Assembly (NCBI GenBank): GCA_003353825.1
Contig: PIVW01000010.1
Location: forward strand, 1-30,988
Origin: Chloroflexota bacterium
Lineage (GTDB): Bacteria > Chloroflexota > Anaerolineae > J102
Direction: 5' to 3'
Length of the DNA: 30,988 nt
Made by a program: the position numbers and the translations under genes. The notes under the pieces were generated by a model, which worked only from the letters and a program-made list of their open reading frames with translations, was not told the origin of the DNA and did not search any database. Of the stretch, positions 16,252-24,006 are shown one piece after another (the stretch's first letter is position 1; each line of letters begins with the position of its first letter).

Positions 16252-16276
16252 AGGGGCGTGAAATGCTCACGCCCCT
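16252..16276. terminator. Strong hairpin between cytochrome and membrane-protein genes
   Basis: A 10-bp perfect stem, AGGGGCGTGA/TCACGCCCCT, encloses a 5-nt loop (16262-16266). It lies 31 nt past the cytochrome stop codon. The T tract (16276-16279) is on the + strand side, while the minus-strand transcript sees only TCTCCTTATTT. On the minus strand it may therefore be a partial terminator or 3' stabiliser that sets the cytochrome to membrane-protein ratio. Confidence 0.6.
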
Positions 16277-16306
16277 TTTGGTCAGTCAAGATAGTTACTA
16301 CGTAGA

Positions 16307-17605
16307 TTACTCGTCTGAGAGCGTAATTCCGGCAGCTTCCAGCTTCTCTGCTGCCATTTCACGCAATTCGGCAAGATCGTGCAGGATCTCGTAGGCGCCA
16401 TGCCACTGGACGTAATCAGGCCCTTGCATCCACACACCGAATTTGGCGGTCCGTCCCCAGTGATGCCAAAGGTTGAAGTAAGTGAAGTCAATGGTCTCGT
16501 CAAAGGGTTCGGCCGTCATCAGGCCATTGTCTTTGAGCGGCTGCACGATTTCATTACTCTCCACGACCCATGCGTTTACGGCCTCAACCGCGGCGTCGGC
16601 GTCAGTATAGAATGTCTTGATGAAGTTCCCGTTGTGGCATTCGCTGCAGACTGATTGCATACGGGTGGCGTTATCTTGCCAGGCCGGCCGGCGTTCGCTG
16701 ATGGGGGCAAACAGATACCAGGTCAGACGATCACCGGTATCGTGGGTGGTGCCGGCGCCGCCGAATCCACTCATGTGGCAGGTTGCACAAGTTGCTGCCG
16801 GCAGGTCGCTCACTGTGAGCGTACCCGGCTCGGCATCCCAGTTCCATTCATCACCACCGGTCGCGTAGGCGATGCCATGGGCTGATTCCTGATAGATCTC
16901 CCATTGCGGATGGTCGGGTCCAATATGGCAGTGGTTACAAGTCTCCGGTTTGCGGACCTGTTCCAGGCTGAATTCATGGCGCAGATGGCATTTTGAGCAT
17001 TGGCCAGTCGATCCATCGGCTGCTGGTTTACCGATATTGTGGCAATCTTCGCAGGAGAATTTGGTGATGGCCTCGCCTTCAAGATGATAAAGGGCATTGC
17101 GACTGCGGTCGGGGTTGAAACTGCCCTCTGGGATAGCCCCATATTCATCCAGTTGTTCGGAGGAAAGCACTGTGGCGCCGGCATAGGCCACATAGGCAGG
17201 TAAGGCGTGACGACTGGATTTGAACTGTGCCACCTCTGAATCATGACAGCGGTCACACATGGCCGATGAGGGAGAATTCAGTACATAAGTACCCTCATGT
17301 TCTGATGCACCTGGATAGTCGGCGTCAACCTCATGGCAGTCCTCACACAGGACCTCAGCACCGGCCATCGTGCTGTGGCCATATTGTTCGACAATACCCG
17401 GTGTCGTGCGTTCGTGGCAAACAACACATTCATTATCGCTGTTTGCCAATGCGTTAACCTTTTCGGGTTCTTGTGCTGCTACTGTCTGTGATTGGATTAC
17501 AGCTACGGCGATGAGAATGGCGCCGACGACCAGGATCGCGACGGCGATGGCGAAGATCAGAACTCGATATTTTTTGAGCGGGGAGGTTTGTTCGTCAGTT
17601 GTCAT
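16307..17605 (-). CDS. Octaheme c-type cytochrome, hydroxylamine-oxidoreductase-like
   Basis: The 432-residue protein has one N-terminal membrane anchor or signal (about 14-37) and eight CxxCH heme motifs, starting at C60, C87, C117, C185, C203, C223, C273 and C320. All are canonical. The C-terminal GPDYVQWHGAYE (395-406) and the preceding helices resemble the HAO family, which includes hydroxylamine oxidoreductases and nitrite- or hydroxylamine-reducing relatives. The direction of catalysis depends on whether a tyrosine (Y398 or Y405 are candidates) crosslinks the active heme, and that cannot be decided here. AAAGAGG lies 6 nt before the ATG. A Crp/Fnr-like palindrome lies about 100 nt upstream. 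The downstream eight-helix protein is the likely membrane partner. No NrfA, NapC or cytochrome-maturation gene is in the window. Confidence 0.88.
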   Translation of the reverse strand: MTTDEQTSPLKKYRVLIFAIAVAILVVGAILIAVAVIQSQTVAAQEPEKVNALANSDNECVVCHERTTPGIVEQYGHSTMAGAEVLCEDCHEVDADYPGASEHEGTYVLNSPSSAMCDRCHDSEVAQFKSSRHALPAYVAYAGATVLSSEQLDEYGAIPEGSFNPDRSRNALYHLEGEAITKFSCEDCHNIGKPAADGSTGQCSKCHLRHEFSLEQVRKPETCNHCHIGPDHPQWEIYQESAHGIAYATGGDEWNWDAEPGTLTVSDLPAATCATCHMSGFGGAGTTHDTGDRLTWYLFAPISERRPAWQDNATRMQSVCSECHNGNFIKTFYTDADAAVEAVNAWVVESNEIVQPLKDNGLMTAEPFDETIDFTYFNLWHHWGRTAKFGVWMQGPDYVQWHGAYEILHDLAELREMAAEKLEAAGITLSDE

Positions 17606-17703
17606 GGGCAGCCTCTTTGGGATATTAATCGAGTGCCAAGGTATTTACCAAGGCTGGTTTCATATTGTTTATCACAGATTAACAGAAAATGAAAAAAACT
17701 GAC

Positions 17704-17719
17704 TGCGACAAAAGTCACA
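17704..17719 (-). promoter_or_regulatory. Crp/Fnr-family operator upstream of the octaheme cytochrome gene
   Basis: TGCGAC-AAAA-GTCACA is a 16-bp palindrome with one mismatch and matches the Crp-like TGTGA-N6-TCACA pattern. Its centre is about 106 nt upstream of the cytochrome ATG on the minus strand. A Crp/Fnr/DNR-type regulator responding to oxygen, NO or energy state would suit a nitrogen-oxide or hydroxylamine cytochrome. The -35/-10 boxes between operator and gene are not clear. Confidence 0.5.
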
Positions 17720-17823
17720 ACTGTGGTACTAATTTATGGTATTCGTTGGAAATGCAACATGAATAAGCGGTGCGGGTAAGATACCCATGCCCGCACCCCT
17801 CTGGATTTTGGAACCTAATGTAT

Positions 17824-17852
17824 TTGAATTCCACTGATTTAATCACTATACT
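17824..17852 (+). promoter_or_regulatory. Sigma-70-type promoter of the DUF5996 gene
   Basis: TTGAAT at 17824-17829 and TATACT at 17847-17852 are separated by 17 nt. The expected start near 17859 leaves a leader of about 39 nt containing GGAGCAA (17883-17889) before the ATG at 17898. Confidence 0.65.
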
Positions 17853-17897
17853 GACGACAGACACAATGGCAATGATCACTCTGGAGCAATCTTTATC

Positions 17898-18731
17898 ATG
17901 ACGACGATATTTCCCTTACTGGACGGATTCGAACCCACGCGCCAGACTCTGCAAACTTATAGTCGCGTGGTTGCTGCTATCCCGCGCGCCTACGCCGAGC
18001 CCCACCCGAAGTGGTGGCATGTCAGCCTCAAGGTGAACCCTGATGGTCTGCTAACAGATAAGATATCACTTCCCGATGGTGGCGCTATCCGTTTGAAAAT
18101 AGACCTGGCGCAGCACACCATCGTGTTATTCAAGAACCGCCAACCTGTCCAGACCTGGGATATGACGGAAGGCTTGACAGCGACCGTTTTGGGCAACGAG
18201 ATCATCGCCGCAGTTGAAAATTTAGGTCTCAAAGAGGGCGATTATGCCCGCGAGAAATTCGAAAATGATGATCCACGCCTGTATGATCGGGATACCATAC
18301 CCCCTTTTCTCACTGCGCTTACCAATGCTGATCACATTTTCAAGGCCCATCGCTCGACACTCGATGGAGAAGTCAGCCCAGTCCAATTGTGGCCTCATGG
18401 CTTCGATCTCGCGATTGAGTGGTTCGGTTCACGCATTGAGCGCTACGAGGAAGAGGGAGAGATCACAGAATATCCTTCTCAACTCAACCTGGGATTTTAC
18501 CCCGCCGAACCCGCGTACTTTTATAGTAACCCCTGGCCGTTCGAAGCTGACGTGTTGCTGGGCAAGCCTTTGCCGAATGGCGCACGCTGGCACACAGAAG
18601 GCTGGAACGGCTCCGAGTTGCTTTACAACGAACTAGAAGGTGTACCCGATGCCGAAGCGCGGCTTGAGGAGTATGCACGGGCCGTATATGAGGCCGTCGG
18701 CCCGACCCTGTTAGCTGGATGGAAGGCCTGA
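17898..18731 (+). CDS. DUF5996 family protein
   Basis: The 277-residue soluble protein matches what I know of DUF5996. It has an N-terminal T-x-Q-x-Y-(S/T)-R-V-V segment, PKWWHVSLKV near 37-46, a GGAIRLKIDLAQHTIVLF strand pair near 61-78, and the central signature SPVQLWPHGFDLAIEWF with GFYPAEPAYFYSNPWPF. The biochemical function of the family is not established. The gene has its own promoter and stands alone, divergent from the cytochrome gene. Its last 21 nt overlap the end of the convergent CNNM gene. No signal peptide or membrane helix is present. Confidence 0.85.
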   Translation: MTTIFPLLDGFEPTRQTLQTYSRVVAAIPRAYAEPHPKWWHVSLKVNPDGLLTDKISLPDGGAIRLKIDLAQHTIVLFKNRQPVQTWDMTEGLTATVLGNEIIAAVENLGLKEGDYAREKFENDDPRLYDRDTIPPFLTALTNADHIFKAHRSTLDGEVSPVQLWPHGFDLAIEWFGSRIERYEEEGEITEYPSQLNLGFYPAEPAYFYSNPWPFEADVLLGKPLPNGARWHTEGWNGSELLYNELEGVPDAEARLEEYARAVYEAVGPTLLAGWKA

Positions 18732-20039
18732 GGTGTCTGGTAGAATCAGCAACGCCGTATCCACGGCAAGGCCGTCGACTGCCAGTACCTGAAAACGAAC
18801 GCCTTCTGTCTCGACCTCTTCACCTGCCCGCGGAATATGGCCGAGCAAGGCCATGATCATCCCACCTACGGTCTCGACATCCCTCAAGCGCAGGTCGAGA
18901 CCGTAATGCTGGTTGAGTTCGTCGAGAATTAAATCGCCCCGCACCTGTATCACGCCCGGCTTGATTTCCAGCATGGGAGGGGTCTCGCCCTCTTCTAATT
19001 CATTGATCTCACCCACAACCTCTTCAACCAAATCCTCGATGGTCACCAATCCCGCTGTACCACCGAACTCGTCGACGACAAAGATCATGTGCTGTCCGCG
19101 TGTCTGAGACAGGTCCAGTATCTGCTGCAACCCCAATGATTCCGGAACGAACAGGGCGGGTCGAATCAGAGCTTCGAGGTTGAAATCATTTGTGGGATTC
19201 ACTTGTTGTCGAGCCAGGTTTTTCACATGCAGCTTTCCTACGATCACATCCATTGTATTATCGTAGACCGGATATCGCGTATAAGGATGGGATGTGACGA
19301 TTGAAATCACGTCGTTGAGATCGGCATCGACGGGAATCCCCACCATGCGATTACGCGGCGTCATCACCTGCGAGACAGTACGTTCGCTAAAATCAAAGAT
19401 ATTCTCGAAGTAAAGTTGTTCGTCAGGGGCCAGCAATCCTCCGACGGTACTTTCTTCTACGATGAATTCCAGTTCTTCGGCTGAATATAAACGTTCATGG
19501 TCTTCCAGTGGCGGCACACCCAGCAAACGTGTGATCGCATTGCCCATGCCGTTGAGCACGACAATTAAAGGGCGAAATACCTTTTCAATGGCAGACATAG
19601 GCCCTGCCAGTTGCAGGACCGTCGATTCAGCCGACTGGATGGCCAAGCTTTTAGGGATCATTTCGCCCAGTACTACATGAAAATAGGTGAGTGCTCCCAC
19701 CGCTATCACAAAGGCGATCGTGTGAGCTAGTGCCTCCGAGAAACCGCCAAAATGCTCTAGCGGACTCACCAGCCAGGCGGCAATGGTCGCTTCGCCGTAC
19801 ATGCCCAACCCCAAACTGGCTATGGTGATGCCAATCTGAGCAGTGGCGATGTAATTGTTACGTTTGTCAGCATCCTTTAGCACCGCGAGCACGATACCGG
19901 CCCAGCGCGCTCCCTCTTCGGCACGACGGGCGATGCGGGTATATGGAACCGAGACGATCGCGAATTCGGCAGCCACAAACAGTCCGTTGATAGCGAGAAG
20001 TACGGCGATAACAAATAGAGGAACCAGGTATTCTATCAC
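18711..20039 (-). CDS. CNNM/CorC (HlyC)-family membrane protein, second of pair
   Basis: The 442-residue protein has a DUF21/CNNM membrane domain (residues about 1-200, four hydrophobic segments, starting LVPLFVIAVLLAINGLFVAAEFA). A CBS pair (about 215-335) includes VMTPRNRMVGIP and the FVVDEFGGTAGLVTIEDLVEEVVGEI region. A CorC_HlyC C-terminal domain spans about 350-435. The family is linked to divalent-cation (Mg/Co) export or homeostasis; the haemolysin label is historical. It starts at a GTG whose codon overlaps the upstream stop (GTGA), so the pair is translationally coupled. It converges on the DUF5996 gene with a 21-nt overlap. Confidence 0.92.
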   Translation of the reverse strand: MIEYLVPLFVIAVLLAINGLFVAAEFAIVSVPYTRIARRAEEGARWAGIVLAVLKDADKRNNYIATAQIGITIASLGLGMYGEATIAAWLVSPLEHFGGFSEALAHTIAFVIAVGALTYFHVVLGEMIPKSLAIQSAESTVLQLAGPMSAIEKVFRPLIVVLNGMGNAITRLLGVPPLEDHERLYSAEELEFIVEESTVGGLLAPDEQLYFENIFDFSERTVSQVMTPRNRMVGIPVDADLNDVISIVTSHPYTRYPVYDNTMDVIVGKLHVKNLARQQVNPTNDFNLEALIRPALFVPESLGLQQILDLSQTRGQHMIFVVDEFGGTAGLVTIEDLVEEVVGEINELEEGETPPMLEIKPGVIQVRGDLILDELNQHYGLDLRLRDVETVGGMIMALLGHIPRAGEEVETEGVRFQVLAVDGLAVDTALLILPDTSGLPSS

Positions 20040-21364
20040 TCGTTCTGTGCTCCCATGAGGACAGTTGTATGCCCGCCCATCGATACCAGGGCGATCCAGT
20101 TGCCCTCCATACGCTCGATTCTTACTTGTACGCCATCCAAAACGACGATCTCGCCGACCGTGGGGATATACCCCAGTTCACTTACAATCAGGCCACCCAA
20201 AGTTGTGGCTAGATTTTCAGGAAGAGTGAAATTGAAACGAGTGTTTATTTCGTCGATATCGGTATCGCCATCGATGAGAATACGCCCCTCCCCTTCGCGG
20301 ATATGAGGCGCCTCGCGATCGAATTCATCTTGAATGTCGCCAAACACTTCTTCTATCATATCTTCGAGTGTCAGCATCCCAGCTGTGCCACCATACTCAT
20401 CGATGACGATGGCCAGGTGTTGGCCCTTTCGTTGCATCTGGCGAAACGCTTGCGATATGGGTAGGGCCTCTGGAATATAGTAAGCAGGTTTCATGACCTT
20501 TCGGACATCGGAGCAAGGAATCGAGGACCACGACGCTTTGAGCAGGTCTTTGAGGTGGACGACACCAACTGTACTGTCCACATCCTCCTCGTACAATGGC
20601 AACCGGGAGTAAGATGATTCGGCCAGTAGCTTGAAAAGTTCATCACACGGTTGCCCAACCGAAGCTGCAAACATTTTTGTGCGAGGAACCATAACCTGGC
20701 GGACCACCCGTTCCCGAAGCTGCAGAGCATTCTCGAGCATCACACGTTCTTCGAAATCGATAATCCCTCCCGCGCCGCTTTCTTCTACCAACAATAGGAT
20801 CTCGTCGGATGCGTGTATATGGGCATGTTCACCCGTCGCCTCGTGGCCAAAGAGCCGCAGAATCAGGTGGGCGCTGCCATTGAAGATAATAATAAATGGC
20901 CGCATCAATAACATAGACCAGCGTATGGGTTGAAAGGTAAACTGCGCCAGTTTTTCGGGGTAGCGGATACCAATATTTTTTGGCACCAATTCTCCCAGCA
21001 AGACCTGCAATACTGTCAAGAGCAACAAGATAATCGCGGCAGATATCGACTCCACCATGAGGTTGCCTGCGCCGAACACGGCATCCAGATAAGGACGCAG
21101 TAAGCCGCTAAGTGTTGATTGCCCATAGAAACCGAGGATCAAACTTGATGCAGTGATACCAAGCTGGCAGGTGGCAATATAATTATCCAACCGTTCTGGA
21201 CTTTCGAGAATGTGCAAAACCCGACCGGCGACACTATTCCCCTCTGCCACCATATTTGCAAGACGTGATCGCCTGGAACTGGCTGTAGCGAATTCGGCGG
21301 CCACAAACAGAGCATTGATTAGAATCAGGATTGCTAGGATTGCCAGGAAGACCAGCCACCCCAT
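20036..21364 (-). CDS. CNNM/CorC (HlyC)-family membrane protein, first of pair
   Basis: This 442-residue paralogue of the downstream gene has the same length and architecture. The DUF21 membrane domain is at about 1-200 (FLAILAILILINALFVAAEFA). A CBS pair includes VMVPRTKMFA and AIVIDEYGGTAGMLTLEDMIEEVFGDI. A CorC_HlyC domain closes the protein (about 350-435). Two similar proteins made from one transcript suggest a heteromeric CNNM transporter or regulator. CNNM proteins generally work as dimers through the CBS module, so a heterodimer is a reasonable inference. A promoter candidate lies at 21489-21517, leaving a leader of about 118 nt. Confidence 0.92.
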   Translation of the reverse strand: MGWLVFLAILAILILINALFVAAEFATASSRRSRLANMVAEGNSVAGRVLHILESPERLDNYIATCQLGITASSLILGFYGQSTLSGLLRPYLDAVFGAGNLMVESISAAIILLLLTVLQVLLGELVPKNIGIRYPEKLAQFTFQPIRWSMLLMRPFIIIFNGSAHLILRLFGHEATGEHAHIHASDEILLLVEESGAGGIIDFEERVMLENALQLRERVVRQVMVPRTKMFAASVGQPCDELFKLLAESSYSRLPLYEEDVDSTVGVVHLKDLLKASWSSIPCSDVRKVMKPAYYIPEALPISQAFRQMQRKGQHLAIVIDEYGGTAGMLTLEDMIEEVFGDIQDEFDREAPHIREGEGRILIDGDTDIDEINTRFNFTLPENLATTLGGLIVSELGYIPTVGEIVVLDGVQVRIERMEGNWIALVSMGGHTTVLMGAQNE

Positions 21365-21488
21365 GGCTTAACGCTCCACTGCCAAGGTCAGGGCTCCATG
21401 GTCGAGTATAGCGATACGCGTTAGGTGTGGCCGCATTCGAAGTATGGATGGGTGTAGGATCATTGCGCTATGCATGAACTATTCTACG

Positions 21489-21517
21489 ATTGTACACTTC
21501 GTTCCTGGCAGGAGCAA
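21489..21517 (-). promoter_or_regulatory. Sigma-70-type promoter of the CNNM pair
   Basis: Read on the minus strand, TTGCTC (21517-21512) and TACAAT (21494-21489) are 17 nt apart. The -35 hexamer is identical to that of the response-regulator promoter. Transcription would begin near 21482. Confidence 0.55.
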
Positions 21518-21574
21518 CCTGGTAAAAGTAACGACAGTCACTCCAGGTATAAACCGAGTGCAACGCGCTCAGTG

Positions 21575-22030
21575 CTAAACATAGTCATCCAACAGCAATA
21601 TGCGCAAATCTCCGATCTTCCTCTGCCATCTCTTGTCGTTCGTAATTATCACATCGGCGCCGGCAACCGTAGCTGTGGCCAGCTGAATGGCATCAGGCGT
21701 CGGCAACCCCGTCATCACCCGCACTCGCGCCGCCTCTCGTGCGGTTTCGACATCCAGCGGATAAACAATGAGGTTCGGAAAATGGGTCAAATACAGTTCA
21801 TAGTCCTGCATCGCCTGAGTGTCATCTACTTGAGCCGGCGCCATGAGAAGCTCGGTCAGAGTCAAAGTGCTGGTTACACCTGTCAACTGCTCCGTTTCAA
21901 TAGCTTCCAGGACAGTTGCAGCCATAGAAGCATAGACGGGATGTTCCTCTAGCAAATAGATGAACACCATGGTGTCCAGCAACACCAGACGATGCTGAAC
22001 AATATCCTCCAAGAACCTTGCTACTCCCAT
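21575..22030 (-). CDS. vapC: PIN-domain toxin (VapC-like)
   Basis: The 151-residue protein has the PIN ribonuclease acidic set: D19 (VLLDTMVFIYLLE), E60 (TLTLTELL), D113 (LPTPDAIQLATA) and D132 (IITNDKRW). VapC-type toxins cleave tRNA or rRNA when freed from their antitoxin. The frame is open further upstream, but ATG 22030 gives a normal N-terminus and a 10-nt overlap with the upstream antitoxin gene, which is typical for these pairs. The antitoxin is of the AbrB/SpoVT fold. The RNA target is unknown. Confidence 0.9.
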   Translation of the reverse strand: MGVARFLEDIVQHRLVLLDTMVFIYLLEEHPVYASMAATVLEAIETEQLTGVTSTLTLTELLMAPAQVDDTQAMQDYELYLTHFPNLIVYPLDVETAREAARVRVMTGLPTPDAIQLATATVAGADVIITNDKRWQRKIGDLRILLLDDYV

Positions 22031-22257
22031 GACGTTCGTTCTTCTTCCAACCATTCCTCGGTAGGTTGCTGCCAAACATGAGCATGAAGACCTCGTAGCT
22101 TGTCGGTGAAACTACTAGGTTTTGGCCGTAGATAGACTTGATCGCCATCGATAAGAAAAAGGACGCTCTCCTGTGGCCGAATATTGAGCAACACTCGCAC
22201 CTCTTTGGGGATGACGACCTGGTGTTTGCTGCTAACTTGGGCGTGGATTACTTTCAT
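22021..22257 (-). CDS. vapB: AbrB/MazE-family antitoxin (VapB-like)
   Basis: The 78-residue protein has an N-terminal swapped-hairpin DNA-binding domain (residues 1-45: AQVSSKHQVVIPKEVRVLLNI, then GDQVYLRPKP). An acidic C-terminal helix (about 62-78, PTEEWLEEERTSWE) would block the toxin. The frame reaches a TTG five codons earlier, but ATG 22257 fits the family. It lies 31 nt after the expected transcription start of a strong promoter with paired direct repeats, consistent with autorepression. It overlaps vapC by 10 nt. Confidence 0.9.
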   Translation of the reverse strand: MKVIHAQVSSKHQVVIPKEVRVLLNIRPQESVLFLIDGDQVYLRPKPSSFTDKLRGLHAHVWQQPTEEWLEEERTSWE

Positions 22258-22288
22258 GACACACTTTGCCAAACATTTTTCTGAATTG

Positions 22289-22323
22289 CTTTACATTTTA
22301 ATTAACCCCTTTACATTTGTCAA
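22289..22323 (-). promoter_or_regulatory. vapBC promoter with paired direct-repeat operator
   Basis: On the minus strand, TTGACA (22323-22318) and TAAAAT (22300-22295) are separated by 17 nt, a near-consensus promoter. Two copies of CTTTACATTT on the + strand (22289-22298 and 22309-22318) are 20 bp apart, two helical turns. They overlap the -10 and abut the -35, the expected place for VapB/VapBC repression. Confidence 0.7.
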
Positions 22324-22340
22324 TTACCTCTTACTAAAAT

Positions 22341-22359
22341 GGCGCCCGTCTCTGGCGCC
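22341..22359 (-). terminator. Probable terminator of the amidohydrolase-Nudix-phosphatase operon
   Basis: GGCGCC-N7-GGCGCC forms a 6-bp all-GC stem, followed on the minus strand by ATTTTAG. It lies 54 nt past the last stop codon and just before the vapBC promoter, which would insulate the two units. The T run is short. Confidence 0.45.
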
Positions 22360-22412
22360 GGACTCAACCACCTGCAGTCTCTCCAACATGCCGCCTAAGG
22401 TCAATATACATC

Positions 22413-23231
22413 TCAATAGTCTAATTCGAGCAATACAGGTAGATGATCGGATGCCGACATGGCGACATCTACGTCCCAACGACGACAAACATGTATATGG
22501 GGTGCCAGCGCTTCGGAGATCAACATGTAGTCGATGCGGAACTGGGCCTCGGGCGTCTCGTAAGTTGGCGCTGAACCTTCGCCCTTCTGAATCCAGGCAT
22601 CGACATAACCACTCTTGAGCAACCGTGACATAACATGCGGTTCATACATCTGCCAGCCCAGCGCCTCCACCGCCTGGCGTAACCCGATTTCGCTGCCAAA
22701 GCCGGCATAATCTTCGGGGCTGTACGTGTTTAAGTCACCCATGAGCACATGCGGCCGCTGGCGGTCGCGCCCTGTCCAGGTCAACAACGCCTGAGTCTGC
22801 CGTAAACGCACTTCCTCATCCTGGGAGTCGAGATGTGTGACATATACCGTCAATGTACGCCGAGTGTCGGGCAGCAGGATGCGGGCCTCTAGCATGCCTC
22901 GTTGCGCATGATCGGCCACAGCTGTGAGATGGTGAGCGGCCGAGGCCAGGATGGGAAAGCGTGAAAGAATGGCGTTGCCGAAACTGCGGCCGAGCCGATT
23001 AAAGGCCAATTTATAGGTTTGCGCCTGGCCATAGACAAAATCCATATCAAGACGCTCCGCCATGTGCTCGAGGGCTGGTTTGTCTGTGCCCTGAACCATG
23101 GCAGGATGATAGACTTCGTTCAAACCAATGATGTCAGCTCCACTGGCACTGATGACGTCAATCGTGCGTTCGATATCGATGACACCATCTATGCCTTCCC
23201 AGTAGTGGATGTTGTAAGTGAGGAGCTTCAT
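22413..23231 (-). CDS. Endonuclease/exonuclease/phosphatase-family enzyme
   Basis: The 272-residue protein has the complete EEP motif set: TYNIH (N7), GLNEV (E39), THLDS near 136, GDLN near 169, FRIDYML near 237 and the closing SDHLPVLLE. Family members are metal-dependent phosphodiesterases acting on DNA, RNA, phosphoinositides or nucleotides; the substrate here is not evident. There is no signal peptide. ATG 23231 is preferred over a GTG four codons upstream because GGAGG lies 5 nt before it. It is the last gene of a three-gene minus-strand operon, 19 nt after the Nudix gene. Confidence 0.9.
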   Translation of the reverse strand: MKLLTYNIHYWEGIDGVIDIERTIDVISASGADIIGLNEVYHPAMVQGTDKPALEHMAERLDMDFVYGQAQTYKLAFNRLGRSFGNAILSRFPILASAAHHLTAVADHAQRGMLEARILLPDTRRTLTVYVTHLDSQDEEVRLRQTQALLTWTGRDRQRPHVLMGDLNTYSPEDYAGFGSEIGLRQAVEALGWQMYEPHVMSRLLKSGYVDAWIQKGEGSAPTYETPEAQFRIDYMLISEALAPHIHVCRRWDVDVAMSASDHLPVLLELDY

Positions 23232-23250
23232 GATTACCTCCACCCTTCCG

Positions 23251-24006
23251 CTAGAGCGAGAAGAATTCAGCGTTCTTTGAATTGCTGCCGTAACCCTGGA
23301 TTAGGGTCGGACTTAGGCCTTTGTGCTGCCAAGCCAATTGCACAATATGTTTATTGAACGCAGCGACGTGTGGATTAGCCAGAAATTCGTCAACGGGCAT
23401 CCAGCGAGCTTCGGCGATCTCAGCATCTTCAGGCGTGATCTCTCGCGTCAGAGGTGAAAGACGGCAGATGAGATAAAGGGAAGATTTGTCGAATCGAAAA
23501 TGATGGCTATGCCTGAAGCAGATCAGCGATTCGAATCGCGCACGAATGCCTGTTTCTTCATAAACTTCGCGTATCACGCCATCGACAATGTGCTCACCCT
23601 CGTCCACCAGGCCACCAGGGAGTTTGTAGTATTGCGGGCGCTTATGGGCATGCACTTTTTCTACCACCACCAGGATCTCATCACGTTCGCTAAAGACCGC
23701 GCCCCCAGCACCAACAGTGTGCGAAGCATAAAGCGGGACAAAGGCATCTGCTTGCAAGCGTTTGGTGAGCATGAGGTAGCCGGCGTTACTGTGGTGAAAG
23801 TCGAATCCCGCTGCCACGGCAATAGGAATCAGTGGCGATTTTTCGATGGGGACCTCTAACCATACAAGCTTATAGTTCTGTTCTTGCCAGTTGTTCAGGG
23901 CTTGTTCGAGCAAAGGGGCAAAGCGTTCAGGCGATTCAGGTAATGAGCTAGCACAGACTTCAATGCCGCCGAAAATATTGGGTGTTACCTGTATCTGTTG
24001 TGTCAT
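23251..24006 (-). CDS. Nudix hydrolase with NUDT6-like pre-Nudix domain
   Basis: The 251-residue protein has an N-terminal domain (about 10-85, GGIEVCASSLPESPERFAPL ... AAGFDFHHSNAGYLML) resembling the pre-Nudix region of the NUDT6/GFG group. The Nudix domain follows, with an intact box G132-x5-E138-x7-R146-E147-V-Y-E150-E151-x-G153-I154. The catalytic glutamates are present. Substrates of this group are nucleoside diphosphates linked to another moiety; the specific one is not known. The ATG at 24006 overlaps the amidohydrolase stop (ATGA), showing translational coupling. The frame runs on upstream, but only as the antisense-free shadow of the amidohydrolase gene. Confidence 0.9.
   Translation of the reverse strand: MTQQIQVTPNIFGGIEVCASSLPESPERFAPLLEQALNNWQEQNYKLVWLEVPIEKSPLIPIAVAAGFDFHHSNAGYLMLTKRLQADAFVPLYASHTVGAGGAVFSERDEILVVVEKVHAHKRPQYYKLPGGLVDEGEHIVDGVIREVYEETGIRARFESLICFRHSHHFRFDKSSLYLICRLSPLTREITPEDAEIAEARWMPVDEFLANPHVAAFNKHIVQLAWQHKGLSPTLIQGYGSNSKNAEFFSL

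Noticed and set aside
17913..17990. tRNA-like T-arm (GGATTCGAACCC on +, GGGTTCGAATCC on -)
   Set aside because: It lies inside the DUF5996 coding sequence (residues GFEPT). The flanking stem does not pair, and no acceptor stem or anticodon arm can be drawn on the minus strand.
21470..21952. 160-residue + strand open frame opposite vapC
   Set aside because: It is antisense to a clear PIN-domain gene, has no ribosome-binding site and its composition does not look like a protein.
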